DNA from: an uncultured Lachnospiraceae bacterium
GTDB taxonomy: Bacteria > Bacillota > Clostridia > Lachnospirales > Lachnospiraceae
NCBI GenBank assembly: GCA_947591245.1
Contig: CANQCY010000004.1
Coordinates: 1-64,000, forward strand
Length of the DNA stretch: 64,000 bases
Reading direction: 5' to 3'
Shown here: positions 24,242-32,562 of the stretch, in pieces
Position numbering within the stretch: the stretch's first letter is position 1
How the letters are laid out: each line of letters opens with the position of its first letter
Made by a program: the position numbers and the translations under genes
Notes under the pieces: model-generated
What the model was told of the DNA's origin: nothing
Database searches by the model: none
The model's input: only the letters and a program-made list of their open reading frames with translations

Positions 24242-25696
24242 TCACACGCTGATTTCCGCTTTGATCCCAAGCAATTCCTTGTTTTCATCGAGAATCGGCT
24301 GAATCACTTCGTCAAGAAACTCTGTCACCTGGCTCGGCGCCCGTCCCACGTACCGGCTCGGTTCCATTGTCTTCTGCAGCTCTTCTAACGTCATCGGGAA
24401 CTCTTCATCTGCCGCGATCAGCTCGAGCAGGTTGTTGTCAAGCCCCTTTTCTTTCACATTCCTACCCGCCTGCATCGACAGAGTACGGATTTTTTCGTGG
24501 AGTTCCTGGCGGTTTCCGCCCGCTTTCACCGCATCCATCATAATATTTTCCGTCGCCATAAACGGAAGCTCGGACATCAGCCGCTTCGTGATAACTTTAT
24601 CATAAACGACCAGACCATCCACGACATTCAGATACAGATCGAGTACGCCGTCAATCGTCAAAAACGCCTCCGCCACACTGAGGCGCTTATTCGCCGAATC
24701 GTCCAGCGTTCTCTCAAACCACTGCGTAGCGGAAGTGATCGCCGGGTTCAGCGCATCGATTATCACGTAACGGGAGAGAGAAGATATTCTCTCGCTCCGC
24801 ATCGGATTTCTCTTATATGCCATGGCAGATGAACCGATCTGGCTCTTTTCAAATGGTTCCTCCACTTCTTTTAAGTGCTGCAGAAGACGGATATCATTTG
24901 AAAATTTATGCGCGCTCGCCGCAATTCCGGCGAGCACATTGCACACCCTCGTATCCAGCTTTCGGGAATACGTCTGTCCGGACACTGGAAAACATGCCTG
25001 AAATCCCATTTTTTCCGCAATCATTCGATCCGCCTTTTTGCACGCTTCCTCGTCGTTCTCAAACAGCTCGAGAAAGCTTGCCTGCGTTCCGGTCGTCCCC
25101 TTTGATCCGAGAAGCTTCATATTTGAAAGCACATGCTCAAGATCCTCAAGATCCATCACGAGCTCCTGCATCCAAAGCGTCGCCCTTTTCCCTACTGTCG
25201 TCGGCTGTGCCGGCTGAAAATGGGTAAACGCCAGCGTCGGCAGATCCTTATACTTGCGGGCAAATCCTGAGAGCTCGCTGATCACATTCACTACTTTCTT
25301 TTTCACAAGCCTGAGGCCTTCCGTCATAATGATTATGTCGGTATTGTCCCCGACATAGCATGACGTCGCACCGAGATGGATAATTTCAGCCGCTTTCGGG
25401 CACTGCCGCCCATACGCATACACATGGCTCATCACATCATGGCGAACCTCTTTTTCACGCGCCTTTGCCACATCATAATTAATATCCTCCGCATGGGCTT
25501 TCAGCTCTTCAATCTGCTCGTCGGAAATACGCGGGTTTCCGTCCGCATCTTTCAGCCCGAGCTCTTTCTCCGTCTCCGCCAGAGCGATCCAAAGCCTGCG
25601 CCACGTGCGGAATTTCATATCCGGCGAAAATATATACTGCATTTCCTTGCTCGCATATCGTTCCGACAATGGGCTTACATAACAATCTGTACTCAT
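24242..25696 (-). CDS. purB: Adenylosuccinate lyase
   Basis: 484 residues. It cleaves adenylosuccinate to AMP and SAICAR to AICAR, releasing fumarate. The fumarase/aspartase superfamily signature is seen as IGSSAMAYKRNPMRSERI; LGATSCYVGDNTD and TFAHFQPAQP-like FTHFQPAQPTTVG mark the other active-site regions. SD TAGGAGG lies five bases before ATG. It lies in the leftward run purC-purF-purB and is followed by the FNT gene with no terminator seen. The length and the YKRNP signature fit the longer, eukaryote-like PurB branch. Confidence 0.96.
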   Translation of the reverse strand: MSTDCYVSPLSERYASKEMQYIFSPDMKFRTWRRLWIALAETEKELGLKDADGNPRISDEQIEELKAHAEDINYDVAKAREKEVRHDVMSHVYAYGRQCPKAAEIIHLGATSCYVGDNTDIIIMTEGLRLVKKKVVNVISELSGFARKYKDLPTLAFTHFQPAQPTTVGKRATLWMQELVMDLEDLEHVLSNMKLLGSKGTTGTQASFLELFENDEEACKKADRMIAEKMGFQACFPVSGQTYSRKLDTRVCNVLAGIAASAHKFSNDIRLLQHLKEVEEPFEKSQIGSSAMAYKRNPMRSERISSLSRYVIIDALNPAITSATQWFERTLDDSANKRLSVAEAFLTIDGVLDLYLNVVDGLVVYDKVITKRLMSELPFMATENIMMDAVKAGGNRQELHEKIRTLSMQAGRNVKEKGLDNNLLELIAADEEFPMTLEELQKTMEPSRYVGRAPSQVTEFLDEVIQPILDENKELLGIKAEISV

Positions 25697-25738
25697 CCTT
25701 ACCTCCTAAAAATAAATCGACTCATATTTCAAACCGCC

Positions 25739-27169
25739 TTACAGCGCATTTCTTATGTCTTCCTTCGGCGGCTCTACCGGATATCTCCCGGAAAAGCAGG
25801 CATCGCAGTAATGCATATCGCCGCCGATCAGTTCATTCAGCCGCTCCCCGTCCAGATAACCGAGCGAATCGGCGCCTATCTTCCGGCAGACCTCTTCTAT
25901 CGTGTTATTGTAGGCGATCAGCTGGTCGCAGCTCGGCACATCTGTCCCGAAATAGCATGGATTCAAAAACGGCGGCGAACTGATTCTCACATGTACTTCT
26001 GTCGCTCCGGCCGTCTTGAGCATGCGGACGATACGCTCGCTCGTTGTTCCTCGCACAATCGAATCATCCACCATGACTACCCGTTTGCCCCGCACTACCT
26101 CTTTGAGGACGTTCAATTTGATTTTCACGCTGCTCTCCCTCGCCGACTGCTTGGGCTTGATAAAGGTTCGTCCCACATAACTGTTTTTCATAAATGCCGT
26201 CCCATACTGAATGCCTGATTCCAACGCAAATCCCATCGCCGCCACATTTCCGGACTCCGGTACTCCTACGACGATATCCGCCTCCACCGGATGCATCTGG
26301 GCAAGAATTTTTCCCGCCATAATGCGGCTGTTGTACACGCTGATCCCATCTACATAACTGTCCGGACGGGCAAAATAAATGTATTCAAAAATGCATCTTG
26401 CCGGCTTCTCATTGCACAGCGTCTCGTCAGACTGAATTCCGTCGGCATCCAGCATCACGATCTCGCCCGGTTTCACATCGCGGACAAATTCTGCATCGAC
26501 CGCATCCAACGCGCACGTCTCAGACGCGAGGACATAACATTTGTCCCTCCTGCCGATCACCAGCGGGCGAAATCCGAACGGATCCCTTGCGCCGATCAGC
26601 TTTCGCGGGCTGGATATAATAATCGAATACGCTCCTTTGAGCTTCATCATGGCATGCTTGATCGCCTCTTCCGCAGTCGCTGTCTGCAGTCGCTCCCTTG
26701 CGATCAGGTAAGCGATAACCTCCGTATCGATCGTAGTCTGAAAAATAGCTCCGGTATATTCCATCTCTTCACGAAGCTGTTTTGCATTGATCAGATTGCC
26801 ATTGTGGGCAAGCATGAGCGATCCTTTCACATAATTCAGGTAGAGGGGCTGTATGTTCTGCTCGCTGCTGGCGCCCGCCGTAGAATAGCGGACATGGCCA
26901 ACCCCGATATTTCCTTTCAGCTTTTCAAGCGACTCTGCATCAAAGACCTCGTTTACCAGCCCCATTCCCTTTTTCGCAAGAACTTTTCCCTTCGGTCCGC
27001 TCGTGTCGCTCACCGCTATGCCGCAGCTCTCCTGTCCGCGGTGCTGCAAAGCGAACAATCCATAATAAATACTGGAGGCAACGTCCTTGCCGTCCAGATC
27101 GTACATTCCCAGCACTCCACACTCCTCGTGAAGCCCTTCCTCAATATGCTCATCTATCTCAGATTTCAT
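25739..27169 (-). CDS. purF: Amidophosphoribosyltransferase
   Basis: About 476 residues. It makes phosphoribosylamine from PRPP and glutamine, the committed step of purine synthesis. A short propeptide precedes the N-terminal nucleophile Cys (HEECGVLGMYD). The glutaminase domain has RGQESCGIA and GHVRYST, and the PRTase domain has VVMVDDSIVRGTT. Cysteines in ARCIFEYIYFARPD, VPSCDQ and YCDACFSGRYP fit the 4Fe-4S form known from Bacillus PurF. ATG 27169 follows GAGGAG by five bases, nine bases after the purC stop. Regulation is normally by nucleotide feedback. Confidence 0.96.
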   Translation of the reverse strand: MKSEIDEHIEEGLHEECGVLGMYDLDGKDVASSIYYGLFALQHRGQESCGIAVSDTSGPKGKVLAKKGMGLVNEVFDAESLEKLKGNIGVGHVRYSTAGASSEQNIQPLYLNYVKGSLMLAHNGNLINAKQLREEMEYTGAIFQTTIDTEVIAYLIARERLQTATAEEAIKHAMMKLKGAYSIIISSPRKLIGARDPFGFRPLVIGRRDKCYVLASETCALDAVDAEFVRDVKPGEIVMLDADGIQSDETLCNEKPARCIFEYIYFARPDSYVDGISVYNSRIMAGKILAQMHPVEADIVVGVPESGNVAAMGFALESGIQYGTAFMKNSYVGRTFIKPKQSARESSVKIKLNVLKEVVRGKRVVMVDDSIVRGTTSERIVRMLKTAGATEVHVRISSPPFLNPCYFGTDVPSCDQLIAYNNTIEEVCRKIGADSLGYLDGERLNELIGGDMHYCDACFSGRYPVEPPKEDIRNAL

Positions 27170-27177
27170 ATTTCTCC

Positions 27178-27891
27178 TCACTTCTGCAAACCAATTCTCT
27201 TTGCCACTTCATTATAAGCATCCTCAACGCCTCCGAGATCCCGTCGGAATCGATCCTTGTCCAGCTTTTCCCTTGTCTTGATATCCCAGAACCGGCATGT
27301 ATCCGGCGAAATCTCATCAGCGAGAATAATCGTACCGTCCGGCGTTTTTCCGAACTCTATTTTGAAATCGATGAGCTCAATGCCGCATTCTTCAAAAAAG
27401 CCGGTCAAAAAGCCATTCACCATAAATGCATATTTGGTAATCGCGTCAATGTCCTCCTGTGTAGCGATTCCGATCGCACGGGCAAAATAGTCGTTAATCA
27501 ACGGATCCCCCAGCGCATCATCCTTGTAACTGAATTCTAACGTAGGACAAAGAAGCTTCTTTCCCTCTTCTATTCCAAGCCGCTTAGAGAAACTTCCCGC
27601 CGCCGTATTGCGGATAATGACCTCGAGAGGAATGATCGATACTTTCTTGACTGCCGTTTCCCGGTCGCTCAGCTCTTCCACAAAATGGGTCGGAACGCCG
27701 GCCTGCTCCAGCTTCTGGAACAGGAAATTTGTCATACGGTTGTTAATCACGCCTTTTCCGACAATTGTCCCCTTCTTCTCGCCATTAAAGGCAGTAGCGT
27801 CGTCTTTGTACTCAACAATGCACACATCTTCCACATCCGTCGCATAAACCTTTTTTGCCTTTCCCTCATAAAGCATCTCTTTCTTTTCCAC
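27178..27891 (-). CDS. purC: SAICAR synthetase
   Basis: 237 residues, the standard bacterial length. It ligates aspartate to CAIR with ATP. Motifs: [10 protein letters not shown] at the N terminus, [28 protein letters not shown]-like [17 protein letters not shown] and [17 protein letters not shown] start about nine bases after GGAGG. It is the first purine gene of the set and lies 43 bases after the GH3-like lipoprotein gene in the same orientation, with no separate promoter evident, so read-through from the promoter at 29414-29442 is possible. Confidence 0.96.
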   Translation of the reverse strand: MEKKEMLYEGKAKKVYATDVEDVCIVEYKDDATAFNGEKKGTIVGKGVINNRMTNFLFQKLEQAGVPTHFVEELSDRETAVKKVSIIPLEVIIRNTAAGSFSKRLGIEEGKKLLCPTLEFSYKDDALGDPLINDYFARAIGIATQEDIDAITKYAFMVNGFLTGFFEECGIELIDFKIEFGKTPDGTIILADEISPDTCRFWDIKTREKLDKDRFRRDLGGVEDAYNEVAKRIGLQK

Positions 27892-27934
27892 TTTTTCGCC
27901 CTCCTTGATAATAAAAATAACAACCGTCTTACGG

Positions 27935-29347
27935 CTATGCTTCTTTCAAAATCCCCCTCAGGAATTTATTCTGCAAAATGCGAAGCGCCGCCTGATCTAT
28001 CACATTTTCCTCAATTTCTCCGGCGATGACCGCCTGCTTTATTGAAGAAATTGCAACCTCAATATTATCCGGATTGTAAATCATATCCGCCCCTGACTGA
28101 ATAGCCTTGACCACCGCCTGTTTCGTCGTATACCGGTTCGTAATCACCGGTACGTCAAGCTGTTCCGTCAGGATAATTCCGTTAAATCCCATTTCGTCAC
28201 GGAGCATGTCCGTCAAAATAGTTTTGGATAAAGAAGCCGGAGTTCCCTCGTCCACTTTGCTCACCGTCACATGACTCACCATGATAAAATCGGCGCCGGC
28301 CTTGATGCCTTCCGCAAAAGGAGCCAGATTCTCCCTTCGGAGTTTTGACAAACCCATATCAATTTCACGGTCTATCAGCCGGTGGTATGCCGCCACTGCG
28401 GAAATTCCCGGAAACATTTTCAGTACCGTACACACTCCGTTTCCTTTCGCTTTGTGCATGCCGGTTATAATTGCGGCGGCCGCCTCTCCGACCTTGTCTT
28501 CGTCCGTACCAAAGCAGCTGTTATTATAACCCTGCTCCGCATACGCTTCCATACATGCCCTATACTTTTTATTGTACTCCTTGAGCTTACTCTGATACGC
28601 CTTCCATTTTTTCTTCTGTTTTGATTTGGAAAGCTTCTTTGCCGACTTGTTCACATACTGCGGCTTCTCTCCGACTACCGACCGGACGCCGTCGCTGACG
28701 CTTCGCTCCGCAACCGGAATCCCCTCCTGCGCCACATCCGCTGCCGGCGCAAAATTCAGGTTGAAACCAAGTCCTTCAAGCCCTGCCGCAATGACCTCTC
28801 CGGTATTCTGCAGCTGGTTTACCGTCATGTTTTCCCCCATTTCTGCCGGACTCACATATCCGGTAGAAGTAATCGTATCTGTGACCGCCGCAATCGAATT
28901 GTCGCCGCCGCCTTCTTCCTCCGTCCCAATATACAGCGGAATCGCGACCGCCGCACCCGAAACTGCGACCGCCGCATCCGCGGATTGCCTGACCTGCTGT
29001 ATCAGACCCTTGATCTGCTCCGCGCTCTGAATGTTCTGCGCCCCAAATACAACCCCGCCTATTTTATATGTTTGAATTGCCTCCAAAAACTCCGGTGAAG
29101 CCTCCGTCACTGCTCCGCTGCCTTCCACAAGCCTGTCTGCATCCATCAGAAACATCTGTCCGATTTTCTCTTCCAGCGTCATTCGCTTCACATACTCCTC
29201 GGATTTTTCGAAAGCCTTCTGCTGCATCTCGCCCTGCGAAGGTTGTTCCGGCGCATCCGGTTCCGCCGCAGATTCTCCGTTTCCGTTACATCCCGCCAAA
29301 TTGAAACAAAGGCAGAGTGCCAGAAAAACGCATATTATCTTTTTCAT
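27935..29347 (-). CDS. GH3-like (NagZ-type) lipoprotein with degraded catalytic motifs
   Basis: About 470 residues. Lipobox LAGC after a hydrophobic leader predicts a lipid-anchored surface protein. Glycoside hydrolase 3 features include [11 protein letters not shown] and a TIM-barrel pattern resembling beta-N-acetylhexosaminidase NagZ. The NagZ His/Asp loop KHFPGHGDT is here LKMFPGIS, and the nucleophile strand, usually S/T-D-D-L, is LTEQLDV. Both catalytic elements are therefore changed. A Lys-rich insertion (residues ~245-275) is also unusual. It may bind muropeptide or another sugar without hydrolysing it, but a shifted active site cannot be excluded. SD GGAGA supports ATG 29347. Confidence 0.75.
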   Translation of the reverse strand: MKKIICVFLALCLCFNLAGCNGNGESAAEPDAPEQPSQGEMQQKAFEKSEEYVKRMTLEEKIGQMFLMDADRLVEGSGAVTEASPEFLEAIQTYKIGGVVFGAQNIQSAEQIKGLIQQVRQSADAAVAVSGAAVAIPLYIGTEEEGGGDNSIAAVTDTITSTGYVSPAEMGENMTVNQLQNTGEVIAAGLEGLGFNLNFAPAADVAQEGIPVAERSVSDGVRSVVGEKPQYVNKSAKKLSKSKQKKKWKAYQSKLKEYNKKYRACMEAYAEQGYNNSCFGTDEDKVGEAAAAIITGMHKAKGNGVCTVLKMFPGISAVAAYHRLIDREIDMGLSKLRRENLAPFAEGIKAGADFIMVSHVTVSKVDEGTPASLSKTILTDMLRDEMGFNGIILTEQLDVPVITNRYTTKQAVVKAIQSGADMIYNPDNIEVAISSIKQAVIAGEIEENVIDQAALRILQNKFLRGILKEA

Positions 29348-29413
29348 ACTGTTCTCCATTCATGCACGTTTTCTGAGTGTTTTCCAACCACTTGCGCGCA
29401 ATTATACGAAAAT

Positions 29414-29442
29414 ATTATATCAAATATCCAATTATTTGTAAA
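29414..29442 (-). promoter_or_regulatory. Leftward promoter of the GH3-like lipoprotein gene
   Basis: Minus strand TTTACA (29437-29442), 17-bp spacer, TATAAT (29414-29419), about 65 bases before the start codon. Its -35 overlaps the -35 region of the divergent Cys-rich gene. Confidence 0.65.
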
Positions 29443-29468
29443 CAGGTCAAGCCGTCTTACATAATATA
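29442..29468 (+). promoter_or_regulatory. Sigma-K-like promoter before the Cys-rich gene
   Basis: AC (29442-29443), 16 bp, then CATAATATA (29460-29468) fits the mother-cell sigma-K pattern AC-N16-CATAnnnTA. A weak sigma-A reading (TTGTAA-N18-CATAAT) is also possible, so the class is tentative. Confidence 0.4.
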
Positions 29469-29499
29469 TCATTGTAAAACAATTTAGGAGGAACCAACT

Positions 29500-29736
29500 A
29501 TGAGCGACTTATCAGCAACAAACTGCGGCAACGGATGCTCCTGCAATGAAGGCGGCAACAACAGCTGCTGCACATGGATTATCATCATCCTTCTTCTGAG
29601 CTCCTGCTGCGGCAACGGCGGAGGCTGGGGAGGCTTCGGAGGCGGAAGCGACTGCAGCTGCATCATTTGGATTTTACTGCTTCTGTGCTGCTGCGGCGGC
29701 GGAAACGGCGGCTGCGGATTCGGCGGCTTCTGCTAA
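29500..29736 (+). CDS. Cys/Gly-rich small protein with two hydrophobic segments
   Basis: 78 residues with 14 Cys and many Gly. The order is a polar Cys-rich start, hydrophobic CTWIIIILLLSSCC, a Gly-rich loop (GGGWGGFGGG), hydrophobic CSCIIWILLLLCCC, and a Gly/Cys tail ending FGGFC. The halves look like an internal duplication. SD TTAGGAGG lies nine bases before ATG. Composition recalls insoluble, disulfide-linked spore coat or crust proteins and chorion-like high-Cys proteins annotated in Clostridia. A sigma-K-like promoter upstream supports a spore-surface role; both points are inference. Confidence 0.75.
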   Translation: MSDLSATNCGNGCSCNEGGNNSCCTWIIIILLLSSCCGNGGGWGGFGGGSDCSCIIWILLLLCCCGGGNGGCGFGGFC

Positions 29737-29741
29737 AAACA

Positions 29742-29802
29742 AAAGCCAGACGACGGCTTTCGGCCATCCGGAGAGGTGCCGGCGCTTTATGCCCGGCGCC
29801 TC
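29742..29802 (+). terminator. Two hairpins behind the Cys-rich gene
   Basis: A small hairpin (AAAGCC at 29742-29747 with GGCTTT at 29755-29760) is followed by a 10-bp GC-rich stem (29773-29782 with 29793-29802, one G-U pair). T-runs are poor, so termination may be partial, with read-through to the 55-residue gene downstream. Confidence 0.4.
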
Positions 29803-29845
29803 TTGCCATACTGCAATAACCTGAAAATACTGGAGGATTGATCCT

Positions 29846-30013
29846 ATGAATGATGAGAAAAAAACAAAGCTCGTCGAAGATGACACAACCATTTATGAGG
29901 TTGATCTGGAGTGCGTCAATTGCCAAAATACCGCCTCCCCTCCCAAAAAATCGGAAAGCGGGACGCTTCTCTGGGAATTTCCCGCGCCTACGTATCTGAA
30001 CGATAAAACTTAA
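29846..30013 (+). CDS. 55-residue acidic hypothetical protein
   Basis: ATG has a good SD (GGAGG, about seven bases away) and opens 55 codons starting MNDEKKTKLVEDDTTIYEVD and including the pair CVNC. Its 3' end overlaps the convergent aroC gene by 26 bases. It is soluble, with no signal peptide. Placement after the Cys-rich gene suggests co-transcription. The CxxC could bind metal or form a disulfide. Family not recognised. Confidence 0.6.
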   Translation: MNDEKKTKLVEDDTTIYEVDLECVNCQNTASPPKKSESGTLLWEFPAPTYLNDKT

Positions 30014-31097
30014 CGATTCTGTCCATTCGGGACGTCATCCCCACAAACATTTTGTCCACGACAGCGAGCGCCGCCATCGCTTCCACGACAGCCACGGCGC
30101 GCGGCACGATAACGGGATCATGGCGTCCCTTAATCTGTACGCAGATCTGCTCTCCCGACTTGTTTACAGTCTGTTGTTCTCTGAAAATCGACGGCGTAGG
30201 CTTAAACGCCGCCCTCAGTATAATCGGGCTTCCATCACTCATTCCGCCCAGTATTCCGCCCGCATGATTGCTGCTCTTCTCAACGTTTCCGGTCGGCCCG
30301 ATGCAAAACGGATCATTGTTATACGACCCGCTTGCCTTGGCTGCCGCAAACCCATCGCCGATCTCCACCCCCTTCACGGCGCCCACTGACATAACCGCTT
30401 GCGCCAGCGCCGCATCCAGTTTCCCGAACACCGGCTCGCCGATTCCCGCCGGCATGCCCTTAATGACGCACTCAATCACGCCGCCCGCGGAATCATGCCC
30501 CCGCATCTGCTCGCAAAGGAACTCTTCCGCCCTCTCCGACGCCTCTAAATCCGGCATTCTGATCGGACTTTTCTCTATATTATCTATAGACATCTTTGCA
30601 CGGTCGATCTCTATTTCCCCGATGGACGTCACATATGCGCATATCTCTATCTGCAGCTCGTCCAGTATCTTTCTCGCAACGGCGCCTCCCGCCACCCTGC
30701 CGATCGTCTCTCTGGCGGAACTTCTCCCGCCGCCCCGGTAATCCCGAAAGCCGTACTTTTCATCAAACGTAAAATCCGCATGTCCCGGGCGGTAATAAGA
30801 GGCAATCTCCGTATAGTCCTGCGATCTCTGCGACGTATTGCGCACAATCATTGAAATAGGCGTCCCCGTCGTCCTTCCCTCAAACACGCCGGACAGTATC
30901 TCCACCTCATCCGCCTCTTTTCTCGGCGTGGCGTATTTTGTTTCTCCCGGCTTCCTCCGGTCTAAAAATTTCTGTACATCTTCCTCGCAAAGGCAGATTC
31001 CGGCGGGGCATCCGTCCACAACGACCCCCACGCCCTTGCCGTGGGATTCCCCCCATGTAGACACTTTAAATATATCTCCGTAAATCGAGCCAGCCAT
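29988..31097 (-). CDS. aroC: Chorismate synthase
   Basis: 369 residues. It converts EPSP to chorismate using reduced FMN, the last common step of aromatic synthesis. Family signatures are clear: TWGESHGKGVGVVVDGCP near the N terminus, YRGGGRSSARETIGRVAGG in the middle and GRHDPVIVPRAVAVVEAM near the end. SD AAGGAGG lies ten bases before ATG. It stands alone, convergent with the 55-residue gene and divergent from the CheX-like gene, with no other shikimate gene in view. Confidence 0.97.
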   Translation of the reverse strand: MAGSIYGDIFKVSTWGESHGKGVGVVVDGCPAGICLCEEDVQKFLDRRKPGETKYATPRKEADEVEILSGVFEGRTTGTPISMIVRNTSQRSQDYTEIASYYRPGHADFTFDEKYGFRDYRGGGRSSARETIGRVAGGAVARKILDELQIEICAYVTSIGEIEIDRAKMSIDNIEKSPIRMPDLEASERAEEFLCEQMRGHDSAGGVIECVIKGMPAGIGEPVFGKLDAALAQAVMSVGAVKGVEIGDGFAAAKASGSYNNDPFCIGPTGNVEKSSNHAGGILGGMSDGSPIILRAAFKPTPSIFREQQTVNKSGEQICVQIKGRHDPVIVPRAVAVVEAMAALAVVDKMFVGMTSRMDRIVKFYRSDT

Positions 31098-31235
31098 TTC
31101 CCATCTTCCTCCTTCACTTAAAAAGCATGGTAAAATATGAAAAAAATGTTTTCTTTTTGTCCTATATATAGTATAATAAAAACAGGATTTTTACAATAAG
31201 GATCTTGAAATTTTAAGATAAAGGAGAATGTATTT

Positions 31236-32102
31236 ATGTTTAGCCAATTTTTTGGAAATTATCTTCTGAATAATGGTGCAATTACTGAAGACCAGTTTTC
31301 TTCCTGCATGGAATACATGCGGGCGAACCGCGTGAAATTAGGTCTTGTAGCTGAATCAGAGGGCCTTATCACACGGGCGCAGGCAGAAGAGTTGAACCGC
31401 CTGCAGATGCAGACTGATAAACGGTTTGGTGATCTTGCGGTTGAAAAGGGGTATTTGACCGACACAGACATCTCGCATCTTCTTCAGCTTCAGGGAAGCC
31501 CATATCTGATTTTTGTGCAGGCGCTGGAGGAAAACGGCATCCTCCCCCGGGATAAATGCATGGAACTCGTATCGCAATTCCAGAAAGACGCCGGACTTAC
31601 GAAATCCGCTCTGGAAGCAATTAAATGCGGTGATTTCGACCGCCTGCTTCCTTCATTTATTCATACAGATAAAGAGAGGTGTCTTCCCATCATCTCGCTT
31701 GCCCTGAGAAATATTGTCCGTTTCGTAAGCCCGTACATACGTATTGAAGCAGCTGAAAGGGCAACCGAATATTCCGCCCGGTATATTGCCTATCAAAAAA
31801 CGACAGGCGCCTACGAAGGATTTCTCGGTTTCGGCAGCAATGACGACGCAATCCTTACGATCGCAGACGGATATGCCGGCGAATATTTCGAGAAACCGGA
31901 TATGGACGCCCTCGATTCCGTAGGCGAGTTCACGAACTGCATCAATGGGCTGAATGCAACAGAATTAAGCTATCAGGAAGTTCAGATCGACATACTTCCC
32001 CCCGCATATCTGTTTGATTCCAGCGTACAGGATGCCGACGGTTTCTACATGCTTCCGATTTACATTATGGGAAAAAGAGTAGATATGATTGTTAAATGTT
32101 AA
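31236..32102 (+). CDS. CheX-like phosphatase-family protein with MshEN/GspE_N-like N terminus
   Basis: 288 residues in two parts. Residues ~1-90 have two repeats of the type NNGAITEDQF and SEGLITRAQAEEL, then KRFGDLAVEKGYLTD, resembling the GspE_N/MshEN module, which in some proteins binds c-di-GMP. The C-terminal ~150 residues resemble CheX/CheC, with SVGEFTNCINGL as the ExxN active-site helix that dephosphorylates CheY-P. Only one such helix is clear. A response regulator gene follows 25 bases later, so it probably dephosphorylates or reads that regulator. SD AAGGAG precedes the ATG. Confidence 0.72.
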   Translation: MFSQFFGNYLLNNGAITEDQFSSCMEYMRANRVKLGLVAESEGLITRAQAEELNRLQMQTDKRFGDLAVEKGYLTDTDISHLLQLQGSPYLIFVQALEENGILPRDKCMELVSQFQKDAGLTKSALEAIKCGDFDRLLPSFIHTDKERCLPIISLALRNIVRFVSPYIRIEAAERATEYSARYIAYQKTTGAYEGFLGFGSNDDAILTIADGYAGEYFEKPDMDALDSVGEFTNCINGLNATELSYQEVQIDILPPAYLFDSSVQDADGFYMLPIYIMGKRVDMIVKC

Positions 32103-32127
32103 TGATTCGCATAAGGGAGGTTATTCT

Positions 32128-32484
32128 ATGGCAACAGTATTAATAGTGGATGATTCCCGGACGTCCCGGAGAATATTGAGAAATATACTTACTGACAACG
32201 GTTATGAGGTAGTCGCTGAAGCAGAGGACGGGCAGCTCGGTTATGAAAACTACGTGGAATTTTCGCCGGATTTCGTTACTCTTGACATCACGATGCCTGT
32301 TCTGGACGGGCTTGGCTGTCTGCAGAAAATAATGATCTTCGATCCGAACGCCAAAGTCATCATGGTCACCAGCGCCGGACAGAAAACCAAAATGGTTGAC
32401 GCCATTAAAGCCGGCGCTTCTGAATTTATCCAAAAACCCTTTGAACCGGAACAGATTTTGTCGGTAGTGAAAACAATTGTTTGA
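32128..32484 (+). CDS. CheY-like single-domain response regulator
   Basis: 118 residues, receiver domain only. The acidic pocket is VDDSRTSR, the phospho-acceptor Asp is in VTLDITMP, Thr/Ser in MVTSAG and Lys in FIQKPFEP, so all conserved residues are present. ATG 32128 follows GGGAGG at a good distance; the upstream ATG has none. It pairs with the CheX-like gene just upstream. No flagellar genes are in the window, so the output may be motility or another second-messenger circuit. Confidence 0.9.
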   Translation: MATVLIVDDSRTSRRILRNILTDNGYEVVAEAEDGQLGYENYVEFSPDFVTLDITMPVLDGLGCLQKIMIFDPNAKVIMVTSAGQKTKMVDAIKAGASEFIQKPFEPEQILSVVKTIV

Positions 32485-32497
32485 CTTTTGAAAACAA

Positions 32498-32527
32498 AAA
32501 CCGGAGCGCGGCGCCCCGGTTTTTTTG
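32498..32527 (+). terminator. Bidirectional terminator between cheY-like and ptsI
   Basis: A GC-rich stem (ACCGG/CCGGT with the inner part able to extend it) is followed by seven T on the plus strand and five T on the minus strand, serving both convergent genes. Confidence 0.75.
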
Positions 32528-32562
32528 CGCCCGTTTCCTTTCCCCTGAATACGAAATATACG

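Noticed and set aside
22219-27891. Purine riboswitch before pur genes
   Set aside because: No recognisable aptamer core in the gaps before purC or purA; the gaps are short or explained by promoters.
31172-31177. TATAAT before the CheX-like gene as a full promoter
   Set aside because: A perfect -10 is present but no acceptable -35 was found at 16-18 bp.
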